From IMG/VR virus record IMGVR_UViG_3300049919_000150, positions 1 through 45,171 of that record: a stretch of 45,171 nucleotides of DNA. One strand, written 5' to 3'. The position numbers and the translations under genes are program-made. The DNA is from a virus. This document shows, piece after piece, positions 39,027 to 45,171 of the stretch; the first letter of the stretch is position 1; the number at the start of each line of letters is the position of its first letter. Under the pieces are notes generated by a model, which was not told the origin of the DNA, did not search any database, and saw only the letters and a list, made by a program, of their open reading frames with translations.

Positions 39027-40682
39027 TTATTTTAAATCCTCTATTAAATTTTTCATCAATAACGTACCCTGTGAAATTGCCTGTGAAATCGTTAAGTTGT
39101 TTTCAATATAAAACTTCTTATGAATTTCACGATCGCCGATTCCTTTTTCAGATTCCTTACCTGCCCATGTCGCAATAGTCTGTTTCAAAATATCTTGAGT
39201 TTCAATTCTTTCTTGCTGTTTTTTCGCAGCAGACTTGCCAGCGATTACACCAGCCGCAGCACTCACACGCTGCGCAACGCTCGCAGGACTCTCTAGAATC
39301 GTACATGCGTCCATTTCCCTGATTGTATCAGGATCAATCAATACTAAGTCACCATCGACCTGCTCCGGCGGTACACGCCCCCCACCGTCTGGGTTCTTAG
39401 TCACTGTAACTTTTTCACCACAGTACGGACACTTGGTTTCGACGCGATCGAACGCCGCAGCACATGATAAACAGATCCGAACCAATGACTTCGATTTTCT
39501 GCGCTCAGGTCGGGCCAGTGACCATTTTCGATCAAAGTCCGGCAATCCATGCCGCCGAATATTATTCACTTGGTCAATAATCAAAGCATGAGCCTTCAAT
39601 GGTGACACCCGAAGTCCACGACCAACCATCTGTAAAAATTTACCGAGGCTTGCCGTTGGTCTGGCTAACACTACACACTCGACAATTTTTTTATCTGCAC
39701 TGGCTGGAATATCAAAACCCTCATCAAATAAATCAACATTCAATAAAACCTGAATCGTATTATTTTTAAAATCAGACACTCCTTGAAATCGTTCGCGATC
39801 TGTCGATTCACCTGTTAATAATTTCGCAGGTATTCCTTCTTCGTTAAATTTAATTTCCATTTTCTGAGCTGATTCAATATCTGATGCGAAAACTATGGTC
39901 TGCATACCCATTGCAAATTTTTTATAATTATGAATCGTATCACCAACAATCTGCGAATGAGTCGCAGCATATTTCATTTGCTCTTTACTAAAATCAGAAC
40001 TATTTGACTTCACTTCACCTAAATATTGTTCGTAATCTGTCTTTGGTGCTACAATTTTATATGTCGATAAAAAACCATGTTGAATCGCCCAGCGCGGAGT
40101 GACCCCAACAATCATCGAATCAAAAATCCCATCCCATTTTCGACCCAAACCTTTTTTATCAAGTCGTTCTGGAGTCGCAGTCACACCAAGACCTTTAGCA
40201 GTCGGAAACATTTCCAAAGCACGACCCCATTTATTACCCTTGAGCGCATGAGTCGCCTCATCACACACCCATCGTTTTATCTTAATTGCAAGCTCAGGGT
40301 ATCTTTGAGCGCGTGATAATAAAGTATCGACAGACGCAATCACCACATTAGCGTTCATGTGATAAAATTGTTTACCATATTCCTGCCGTTGCATCCCAAT
40401 AATGTTTTTAGCCGTAGCAGACGGTGCAATAATTGAGTGAACTATTCCTTCGCCTGCCAATGTTAAACTGATCTGTGCAAGTAATTCTTTTCGATGAACA
40501 ATAATTATCGTAGGTTCAATATCTTTAAATATCCCAGAAACCGAAAGATCATTTACGACTGAACAAAATGTTACGGTTTTCCCACAACCTGTCGGCAACA
40601 CCAACAAAACATTCTGATTAGTTTCCCACTCTTTATATAAACGATCTTTGATTTCAAGTTGATATGGTCTGAGTTTTTTCAC
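39027..40682 (-). CDS. Superfamily 2 DNA helicase with zinc motif
   Basis: The 551-residue protein, with a GTG start, has motif I LPTGCGKT (29-36), II DEAT (141-144), III TATPERLD (168-175), a GFDIP block (322-326) and VI QMVGRGLR (351-358). It is related to the UvrB/RecG/DEAD-like phage helicases. A four-cysteine zinc knuckle follows (C404, C407, C418, C421: CLSC/CPYC). The C-terminal 120 residues are helical. It should unwind branched or damaged DNA in replication or recombination. The start codon overlaps the stop of the HTH gene (TAGTG). Confidence 0.88.
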   Translation of the reverse strand: MKKLRPYQLEIKDRLYKEWETNQNVLLVLPTGCGKTVTFCSVVNDLSVSGIFKDIEPTIIIVHRKELLAQISLTLAGEGIVHSIIAPSATAKNIIGMQRQEYGKQFYHMNANVVIASVDTLLSRAQRYPELAIKIKRWVCDEATHALKGNKWGRALEMFPTAKGLGVTATPERLDKKGLGRKWDGIFDSMIVGVTPRWAIQHGFLSTYKIVAPKTDYEQYLGEVKSNSSDFSKEQMKYAATHSQIVGDTIHNYKKFAMGMQTIVFASDIESAQKMEIKFNEEGIPAKLLTGESTDRERFQGVSDFKNNTIQVLLNVDLFDEGFDIPASADKKIVECVVLARPTASLGKFLQMVGRGLRVSPLKAHALIIDQVNNIRRHGLPDFDRKWSLARPERRKSKSLVRICLSCAAAFDRVETKCPYCGEKVTVTKNPDGGGRVPPEQVDGDLVLIDPDTIREMDACTILESPASVAQRVSAAAGVIAGKSAAKKQQERIETQDILKQTIATWAGKESEKGIGDREIHKKFYIENNLTISQAISQGTLLMKNLIEDLK

Positions 40683-40888
40683 TAGAAAAACTCATTCATC
40701 AATTCAGGTCGTTTAATGAATAAACGAATCATTTTCGCAACATTCTCCGGCATTTCACGATGTCCACTTATCCAGTAATTTACAGCAGTCGGAGTGACTG
40801 CTAGCAATCGTGCCATATCCGTAATTTTTAAATTACAAAGAGTCATGAGCATTTTAATATCGTCTTGCTTTGTGCTTGCTTGCTGCAT
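40682..40888 (-). CDS. Helix-turn-helix (XRE/YdaS-like) DNA-binding protein
   Basis: ATG 40888 follows AAAGG at good spacing; a start at 40915 is possible. The 68-residue protein has a typical HTH: IKMLMTLCNLKITDMARLLA, then VTPTAVNYWISGHREMPENV, as in Cro/YdaS-like regulators, with AVNYW as recognition helix. It is likely to act as an early repressor or modulator. It overlaps the preceding gene by 35 bases in another frame and the helicase start by one. Confidence 0.75.
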   Translation of the reverse strand: MQQASTKQDDIKMLMTLCNLKITDMARLLAVTPTAVNYWISGHREMPENVAKMIRLFIKRPELMNEFF

Positions 40889-41420
40889 AACGTGCCTTTC
40901 TAATTTTATTATCAATGTTATAAATACTATCCGGCTTGTGCATGATCGCCATTTTAGGTTTTATCCAACAATATTCGACACCATTACCATACGGACGTAA
41001 TTCGATTTCCAAAATACCAGCTTGAACCATGTGCCACAAACATGTTTCATAAACTTTAATCTGATCATGCGGTTCGCCGTTAACAATCGTTGGGCCATCG
41101 AATTTATATTTCACACCAAGACGTGATCGCTGCAAATATAAATCAATAATCGGGAACCATCGACCCTTAGACACAGACAGTGCCAGCAATTCAATTTTTT
41201 TACAGTCCTTTACGAAATACTCCGCCGGAGTACCTTCAAACCAATCTCGTGGATAAAAAGAAGTGTAAATATCATCAAGACAATCTGGATCGCGGATTAT
41301 ATTTTCCACGAACAGTGCAAATATTTTTTCGGTAATGTAATTTGGATTTTCTAATAAAATCGCTTCGTGACCTGTAAAATCAAAAGCGAATCTAAACCAT
41401 TTTTTTAACTCAGGTTTCAT
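40854..41420 (-). CDS. Hypothetical protein (188 aa)
   Basis: The protein has an N-terminal helical region (MKPELKKWFRFAFDFTGHEA, ITEKIFALFVENIIRDPDCL), a central Trp/Tyr-rich part, a strand region (YETCLWHMVQAGILEIELRP, GVEYCWIKPK) that looks like a wing, and a basic C-terminal tail (KARYAASKHKARRY). DNA binding is plausible; no family is recognised. Its ribosome-binding site AAGGGACG lies in a hairpin loop just before the ATG. Confidence 0.6.
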   Translation of the reverse strand: MKPELKKWFRFAFDFTGHEAILLENPNYITEKIFALFVENIIRDPDCLDDIYTSFYPRDWFEGTPAEYFVKDCKKIELLALSVSKGRWFPIIDLYLQRSRLGVKYKFDGPTIVNGEPHDQIKVYETCLWHMVQAGILEIELRPYGNGVEYCWIKPKMAIMHKPDSIYNIDNKIRKARYAASKHKARRY

Positions 41421-41440
41421 TTTCTGCGTCCCTTCAGAAA
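41421..41440 (-). promoter_or_regulatory. Hairpin presenting the ribosome-binding site in its loop
   Basis: TTTCTG and CAGAAA form a 6-bp stem around the loop AAGGGACG on the minus strand, ending directly at the ATG of the 188-residue gene. The AT-rich stem is weak, so it may open easily. It could tune initiation. Confidence 0.45.
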
Positions 41441-41444
41441 TAAA

Positions 41445-42641
41445 TTATTTAATAAATTGAATCAGTCCTATTTCTTGCATCCTAATTAAAATCGCGCCCA
41501 CACTCGGTCTGTCGTGGACATATTTTGAATCCCAAACATGATCGCGTGGATAACCACCTAATTCATTACTCATATTAGTGTATGCCACAACGTACCCCGA
41601 TAAAATACCGTGATTGCGATAACCAAGTCCGTTGTATTTTTCAGCAGCGGCAAGCATACCAGCCAAAGTCCATGCGCTCGCAGGCTTACCGATCATTTTT
41701 TCATGTTCAAAAGCCGCAACCGCTGAATCCTCCCATGAATCCCACGGTCCTTTACCAATCGGTACAATGGTCGTCACTTGATTTAAAGGTTGTCCATTCA
41801 TCAAGTTACCATTGATACGATTTGATGCCTCCATAAAGTGAATAGCCCCAATGAAGTACCAAGGGACCGAAGTCTTGGATTGAACAGTCTCATATCGCTG
41901 TCGTAATGATAGTATCTTTTTAATCACAGTGTCTGTATATGTGATACGATCTGGATTTTTATCCAATTTTATAACTTTTGAAATACGATCCCAGTCCGGT
42001 GATTTGGTATTAATTGGTTCAGGGTTTTTTGTAAACAGCAACCCAACATCTAAATATCCACGGATACCTTTAGTTGTCGATCCACCAATCGCTCGCTGTG
42101 AATACATACACCCTTCGCCGTCCGAAGATCCGGCAGCGTTCGTATTGCACTCGACTGTTTTAAAATTACCAGCAGCATCTGCTGGACCCATACAAACAAG
42201 CGCGTGACCATGAGTTTTATCAGCGTAATTATACATAATACAAATCACACCAAATGCCGGACCTGAAACTCTGTTGCTTTCAGGAGTCTTGAACCACATC
42301 GACTGTGAACTCGCTGTTTTAAAAACTGGAATTTTAATATTCAATTCTTTTTCAGTCTGATCAATCGCATAACTGATCGACGTTGCACAATACGGTGATC
42401 CAAGATCAACACCAATCCACTTATTTATTAAATCAATCCACTTGCTGCGGTTTTTGCCTTCAGTCTCACGTTGACCCACATATGATGTAAAATGTTTCAT
42501 GAATGTTTTTCTGATATGGTCTGGAGTAAACTCATACGATTCGGTAGCCCCTGCACCACTTGACGACCCACCTGTAACTAAAGGTACGTTTTTAAATAGT
42601 TGACCCAAAAAATCTAATATCGCTTTAAAGAATTTTTTCAT
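41445..42641 (-). CDS. Two-domain endolysin: CHAP-like amidase plus muramidase-like domain
   Basis: The 398-residue protein starts with an amphipathic helix (MKKFFKAILDFLGQLFKNVP). Residues 40-205 are CHAP-like: SPYCATSISYAID (C85), THGHALVCMGP (H146) and KTVECNTN (E164, N166). Residues about 255-398 resemble phage glycosidases: WYFIGAIHFMEASNRING (candidate catalytic E271), VAAFEHEK, AAEKYNGLGYRNHG and PRDHVWDSKYVHDRPSVGA. The two cut the peptide and glycan parts of murein. No signal peptide is evident, so a holin would be needed. Its position among early minus-strand genes, not with late membrane genes, is unusual. Confidence 0.8.
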   Translation of the reverse strand: MKKFFKAILDFLGQLFKNVPLVTGGSSSGAGATESYEFTPDHIRKTFMKHFTSYVGQRETEGKNRSKWIDLINKWIGVDLGSPYCATSISYAIDQTEKELNIKIPVFKTASSQSMWFKTPESNRVSGPAFGVICIMYNYADKTHGHALVCMGPADAAGNFKTVECNTNAAGSSDGEGCMYSQRAIGGSTTKGIRGYLDVGLLFTKNPEPINTKSPDWDRISKVIKLDKNPDRITYTDTVIKKILSLRQRYETVQSKTSVPWYFIGAIHFMEASNRINGNLMNGQPLNQVTTIVPIGKGPWDSWEDSAVAAFEHEKMIGKPASAWTLAGMLAAAEKYNGLGYRNHGILSGYVVAYTNMSNELGGYPRDHVWDSKYVHDRPSVGAILIRMQEIGLIQFIK

Positions 42642-42892
42642 TATGTTGCCTTTAGGTAATAGTTTTTAAAATATTTTTCAATTGTGAGTTTCTTATCGAC
42701 ACCGATTGAAACTATAGCCTGTTCGATCATAAGTTCACGAACAAATTTTTCAGCATTGCCAAATTGACGCTCAAGCTCTTTTAATTCGTTACGTTTCGCA
42801 ATGTAATTGTGAACAGCGTCGATCACGTTATTTTGATATTCAACATCGTCTACAAATCTAGTTTGTAATTCTTTGGTTTTAAATATTTCCAT
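42641..42892 (-). CDS. Small hypothetical protein (83 aa)
   Basis: ATG 42892 follows AAAGGA; a longer start at 42955 would run through the terminator loop and is unlikely. The protein is helical (DVEYQNNVIDAVHNYIAKRN, ELKELERQFGNAEKFVRELM) and charged. No family is recognised. Its stop abuts the endolysin ATG by one base. Confidence 0.6.
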   Translation of the reverse strand: MEIFKTKELQTRFVDDVEYQNNVIDAVHNYIAKRNELKELERQFGNAEKFVRELMIEQAIVSIGVDKKLTIEKYFKNYYLKAT

Positions 42893-42935
42893 TTTGTTTT
42901 GTCCTTTAATGATACATACCGTAACATACATCATT

Positions 42936-42962
42936 AAAAAACCGCAGACAAACAACCTGCGG
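42936..42962 (-). terminator. Intrinsic terminator
   Basis: On the minus strand CCGCAG (42957-42962) pairs with CTGCGG (42942-42947) across a nine-base loop, followed by six T. It starts ten bases after the stop of the Lys-rich gene. This is the strongest terminator in the window and separates the small-gene operon from the endolysin operon. Confidence 0.88.
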
Positions 42963-42972
42963 AAAATAAAAA

Positions 42973-43032
42973 TTACTTCATTTTTTTTACTGATTTTTTC
43001 GCAACTTTTTTAGTAGCAGCTTTTTTAGCCAT
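42973..43032 (-). CDS. Nested 19-residue polycationic peptide (in-frame internal start)
   Basis: ATG 43030-43032 lies in frame inside the Lys-rich gene and has AAGGGA at seven bases, a better site than that of many full genes here. The product would be MAKKAATKKVAKKSVKKMK. Tiny Lys/Ala-rich proteins are known in phages. Independent translation is inferred, not shown. Confidence 0.4.
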   Translation of the reverse strand: MAKKAATKKVAKKSVKKMK

Positions 43033-43188
43033 AATTAATCCCTTCTGTTCAACAACTGGAAATAATTCAGCTACAGCGTTTAGATACAATCTAACCACCT
43101 CGCGAAGTTGTCCAGCGTTCAACTGCTTTTTTTCATTTTGATAAAAACCCATGTGCATAACGATCTTGTTTAAATCTGCGCGTTTCAT
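42973..43188 (-). CDS. Small protein with histone-like Lys/Ala tail (71 aa)
   Basis: Residues 1-50 form a helical domain (MKRADLNKIVMHMGFYQNEK, LREVVRLYLNAVAELFPVVE). The last 19 residues (MAKKAATKKVAKKSVKKMK) are a polycationic tail like histone H1 or HU tails, suited to coat DNA. ATG 43188 follows AAGGGGT. An inner ATG at 43032 has its own AGAAGGGA site and would give the tail as a free peptide. A strong terminator follows. Confidence 0.65.
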   Translation of the reverse strand: MKRADLNKIVMHMGFYQNEKKQLNAGQLREVVRLYLNAVAELFPVVEQKGLIMAKKAATKKVAKKSVKKMK

Positions 43189-43209
43189 GTGTTACCCCTT
43201 TTTTATATA

Positions 43210-43238
43210 TTTAAATCAAGCAAGCGGTTTAGTGTCAA
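43210..43238 (-). promoter_or_regulatory. Candidate promoter before Lys-rich gene
   Basis: On the minus strand a perfect TTGACA (43233-43238) is 17 bases from TTTAAA (43210-43215), a 4/6 match to TATAAT. The spacer contains the TTGCTTGATTTAA motif that also forms the -35 region at 33.82 kb. The gap (43189-43234) is otherwise non-coding. Confidence 0.5.
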
Positions 43239-43507
43239 GATAAATTTTGTTGTAATAATTTTTTAATTTCAGGATTAATTTTCTTACTGGCAAAATCGTC
43301 TGTAGTTTTGAGACTCAAAAAACAATCATCACATAAATTGTAAGTTACATATTTATTTCCATAAAAATGCATACTCGCAAGCCTATCTATGAAAAAGACC
43401 CCAGTCATGCGTCCTTTTTTTCTGTCGTGAAATAAACACTTATATTTAGACATAGCATTGAGGTCTGAACCCATTGGTTCATTGTCTAATATTCTAATTT
43501 TACTCAC
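43235..43507 (-). CDS. Small zinc-binding-type protein (90 aa)
   Basis: The start is uncertain: GTG 43507 has GGGG at good spacing, while ATG 43513 and 43540 are in-frame alternatives. A C-x-x-x-H pair (KCLFHDRK) and a later CDDC form a possible zinc ribbon around a strand-rich centre (MTGVFFIDRLASMHFYG). No family is recognised. It overlaps the preceding gene end. Confidence 0.55.
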   Translation of the reverse strand: MSKIRILDNEPMGSDLNAMSKYKCLFHDRKKGRMTGVFFIDRLASMHFYGNKYVTYNLCDDCFLSLKTTDDFASKKINPEIKKLLQQNLS

Positions 43508-43727
43508 GCTCATACCCCAATTCAAACAATTTATTTTCATGCTCTGCGCAGCGGTTACGACTGTCCGTTAGTTTTTTAGACAATGCTCGTAATTCTGCGC
43601 GTATCGTTCTGTTTTGGTCTATATAATACCGGACCTGATCTGCGTATCCTGTCAAATCGGTCAGTAATTTTTCATATTCAAAATCATACAACACTTTAAA
43701 TCCAAGTAACCCTAGCAAATATTTCAT
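43500..43727 (-). CDS. Small coiled-coil protein (75 aa)
   Basis: The protein has a short hydrophobic N-terminus (MKYLLGLLGFKVLYDF), too short for a clear membrane span. A coiled-coil follows (YADQVRYYIDQNRTIRAELR, ALSKKLTDSRNRCAEHENKL). It overlaps the preceding stop (ATGA). An inner-membrane role such as spanin is conceivable only if the N-terminus inserts. Confidence 0.5.
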   Translation of the reverse strand: MKYLLGLLGFKVLYDFEYEKLLTDLTGYADQVRYYIDQNRTIRAELRALSKKLTDSRNRCAEHENKLFELGYERE

Positions 43728-44008
43728 GTAAATAACTCTCCATTCTTTTTATAAATACCTGTACAGAATTGGTCACAATCGGACCATTTCAATTCTTGCT
43801 TTTGTTCAGCGTCCAGTAAAATCCAATACCTTAACATAGCCGTTTCTTTGGCTTGCCCTGTCAACTCATTGAAATAGAATTTTTCGCCGTTTACAATTCG
43901 TGAAATTTCAATTTTTATCCAATCGTTGCACGGTTTTAACTTGTCAACAAACCCTAATATTCTTTGAATCGTTTTATTTTCAGCATCTGTTTTTTTCAAA
44001 AGGGACAC
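43724..44008 (-). CDS. Small hypothetical early protein (94 aa)
   Basis: The protein shows NKTIQRILGFVDKLKPCNDW, IKIEISRIVNGEKFYFNELT and AMLRYWILLDAEQKQELKWS. It is mixed alpha/beta with three cysteines. No family is recognised. Both ends overlap neighbouring genes. Confidence 0.5.
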   Translation of the reverse strand: MSLLKKTDAENKTIQRILGFVDKLKPCNDWIKIEISRIVNGEKFYFNELTGQAKETAMLRYWILLDAEQKQELKWSDCDQFCTGIYKKNGELFT

Positions 44009-44265
44009 TCGTCTGTATTAACTTCAAAAGGAAATTGGTATTTTTCACTGTCTGTATTCATGTTGCAATTTAAAATCATGTCACACTCAAGCTCTCTAAT
44101 TGTCTCGCAGATTTCAGCGATATCCCCAACACTTTTTAAGATATCAGATAAATTATCAAACTGTTTTAAATTCTGATCTATTTTATATGTTTGATCTTTG
44201 AGGCGACAATAAGCACGTCGTATATGAACAATATAACCCTCTCGTAATATTTCATTTTTATCCAT
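43996..44265 (-). CDS. Small early protein (89 aa) with SSB-like C-terminal tip
   Basis: ATG 44265 follows GAGG at six bases. The helical body (RRAYCRLKDQTYKIDQNLKQ, SDILKSVGDIAEICETIREL) is followed by an acidic tail ending NTDECPF. The tip is like that of SSB proteins (acidic residues, Pro-Phe end). It may hook replication proteins. No family is recognised. Confidence 0.55.
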   Translation of the reverse strand: MDKNEILREGYIVHIRRAYCRLKDQTYKIDQNLKQFDNLSDILKSVGDIAEICETIRELECDMILNCNMNTDSEKYQFPFEVNTDECPF

Positions 44266-44425
44266 TTAAAACCTCATCATATTTCGGTTGATTATTTTTC
44301 GCTGCCTGTGATCGGCAGATATCCGCGCATTTCATGAACAGCCGTGCCAGCTCGGTGTAATTCGTCTGGTCTTGCGACCTCATGTGATTCGAGATCACTG
44401 ATAGTATCGTCGTTAGTGTTGTCAT
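44258..44425 (-). CDS. Small early protein (55 aa)
   Basis: ATG 44425 follows AGGAC at eight bases; 44452 is an unlikely earlier start. The product (MTTLTTILSVISNHMRSQDQ, LARLFMKCADICRSQAA) is helical. Its end overlaps the next start. The first 134 bases lie over the 77-residue frame below in a different reading frame. Confidence 0.5.
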   Translation of the reverse strand: MTTLTTILSVISNHMRSQDQTNYTELARLFMKCADICRSQAAKNNQPKYDEVLNG

Positions 44426-44525
44426 AATATTCGTCCTGTATTGGAATACCATTTATGATTAGGCGGTATTCATAAACCTGTCTGTCACTCGAATTTTCGT
44501 AACTTAGATCATTATTTTCACGCAT
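44292..44525 (-). CDS. Small early protein (77 aa), overlapping frame
   Basis: The likely start is ATG 44525, overlapping the preceding stop. Residues 16-38 (YEYRLIINGIPIQDEYYDN) look like a genuine strand-rich phage protein. The later half, over the 55-residue gene, is of lower quality. Its own ribosome-binding site is weak. Confidence 0.45.
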   Translation of the reverse strand: MRENNDLSYENSSDRQVYEYRLIINGIPIQDEYYDNTNDDTISDLESHEVARPDELHRAGTAVHEMRGYLPITGSEK

Positions 44526-44724
44526 GCAAGCAACCCGACATTTTAGCATGATCTAATTCTATTCTATCAGCATATTTTAAACTTTTTTCATGCCTTGAAT
44601 CTTTTAAACATTCTAAATCATATTCACGACCCGATATTGTCAAGCCGTTATTTTCAATCAATCGCTTAATTGTTTTTATATTTAAATGTTTTACGTTATC
44701 AGAAACTAAATTATTCCGTTTCAT
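44518..44724 (-). CDS. Small early protein (68 aa)
   Basis: ATG 44724 has GAGG nine bases upstream; ATG 44730 is closer and less likely. The protein is basic, then acidic (VKHLNIKTIKRLIENNGLTI, YDLECLKDSRHEKSLKYADR). No family is recognised. The start overlaps the end of the preceding gene. Confidence 0.5.
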   Translation of the reverse strand: MKRNNLVSDNVKHLNIKTIKRLIENNGLTISGREYDLECLKDSRHEKSLKYADRIELDHAKMSGCLHA

Positions 44725-44875
44725 TATCATCAGCCTCTATGAAATTTTCAGACTCCATTAAGTCCTGTATTTGGTCTTCAGACATATAATTACAAAACGC
44801 TTGTATCAATATGTCTTTGTTAATTAGACCCTCATCAACCATTTCAATTAATTTAGTGGTATATTTTCGACTCAT
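44711..44875 (-). CDS. Small conserved phage protein (54 aa)
   Basis: ATG 44875 follows AAGGGGTG; the frame ends with TAA at 44711. The pattern YTTKLIEMVDEGLINKDILI, then YMSEDQIQDLMESENF, is one I recognise as recurring in small phage proteins (Y-x-x-K-L-x-E-M-V-D-E-G ... Y-M-S-E-D-x-V-x-D). Function is unknown. Confidence 0.65.
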   Translation of the reverse strand: MSRKYTTKLIEMVDEGLINKDILIQAFCNYMSEDQIQDLMESENFIEADDNETE

Positions 44876-44876
44876 T

Positions 44877-45008
44877 TTAACACCCCTTATTTAAATCTTT
44901 ACATTTTAATTCAGCAGACAACCTGTTTTTAAAACCAAAGTAATATACACATGAAATTTTGTCATAAATTGCTATTTTATTTTTATATAAACATACAGAA
45001 TAAATCAT
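44877..45008 (-). CDS. Tiny hypothetical protein (43 aa)
   Basis: ATG 45008 overlaps the stop of the upstream partial gene and has GAGG eight bases before it. The product (MIYSVCLYKNKIAIYDKISC, VYYFGFKNRLSAELKCKDLN) is Tyr/Lys/Cys-rich. It fills a 130-base interval. Coding status rests on spacing and ribosome-binding site. Confidence 0.5.
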   Translation of the reverse strand: MIYSVCLYKNKIAIYDKISCVYYFGFKNRLSAELKCKDLNKGC

Positions 45009-45171
45009 TTTAAAACCTCTATTCTAAAACCCTGTAAAGCTATTTCATTCACGTCAATCATTCTAAACACGTTGCCCGTTTCGCTATCGTATAAATATTT
45101 CTCGCAACAATTTAAAAATTCAACAAGACCAAAAAAAGCAGACTCTTGATCGTCAAAATATAAAACGTCCG
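45005..45171 (-). CDS. Hypothetical early protein, C-terminal part (cut by window edge)
   Basis: An open frame enters at the right edge and ends with TGA at 45005-45007, overlapping the next ATG. The 54 visible residues (LYFDDQESAFFGLVEFLNCC, EKYLYDSETGNVFRMIDVNE) read like real protein. No family is recognised. Confidence 0.55.
   Translation of the reverse strand, partial: DVLYFDDQESAFFGLVEFLNCCEKYLYDSETGNVFRMIDVNEIALQGFRIEVLK

Overview
The window is a large part of the genome of a tailed bacteriophage, almost certainly a short-tailed podovirus. It is cut at both ends: the left edge lies inside a small-terminase gene and the right edge inside a small early gene. Nearly every base is coding, genes overlap by ATGA/TAATG junctions, and there is no host-like gene, integrase, tRNA, rRNA, CRISPR array or transposon. 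A Gram-negative host is the likeliest, because two lipoproteins with lipoboxes, a two-domain endolysin and T7-type ejection proteins are encoded. The sequence alone does not identify the host.

Positions 1-28376 (all + strand) are the late module. First comes a packaging cassette: small terminase, a small unknown gene, a sigma-factor-like protein, a calcineurin-like phosphoesterase and the large terminase. The head genes follow in the order seen in Bordetella phage BPP-1: portal, Bbp19-like protein, scaffold, major capsid protein, Bbp16-like cement protein. Next are the tail adaptor, tail nozzle, a cupin-like protein and three ejection proteins, the last of 1972 aa. Then comes a cluster of five modular tail-fibre/appendage genes, two more surface or structural proteins (one with a signal peptide), and a set of small membrane-type proteins, a lipoprotein and a permuted NlpC/P60 (YiiX-like) hydrolase.

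Positions 28359-45171 (all - strand) are the early/replication module, converging on the late module at about 28.37 kb with an 18-base overlap of the two last genes. It holds a small family B DNA polymerase, an OB-type ssDNA-binding protein with a Gln/Pro-rich tail, a Cas4/RecB-like nuclease with a probable Fe-S cluster, a PrimPol-ATPase primase-helicase, a VRR-NUC nuclease, a superfamily 2 helicase with a zinc motif, a CHAP plus muramidase-like endolysin, an HTH regulator, a lipoprotein, a pentapeptide-repeat protein and about twenty small unknown proteins. Three hairpin-plus-U-tract terminators punctuate this strand, and a sigma70-like promoter lies upstream of the nuclease/SSB block.

Together the genes suggest a lytic or at least self-replicating phage that makes its own primer, polymerase, helicase and nucleases but has no single-subunit RNA polymerase in this window. 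Late transcription may instead use host RNA polymerase redirected by the phage sigma-like protein. The most unusual points are that sigma-like gene inside a compositionally distinct packaging cassette, a pentapeptide-repeat gene built from 18 near-identical 15-bp DNA units, an early lipoprotein, a modular tail-fibre array with recurring N- and C-terminal modules, a lysis function split between the two strands, and several overprinted small genes.
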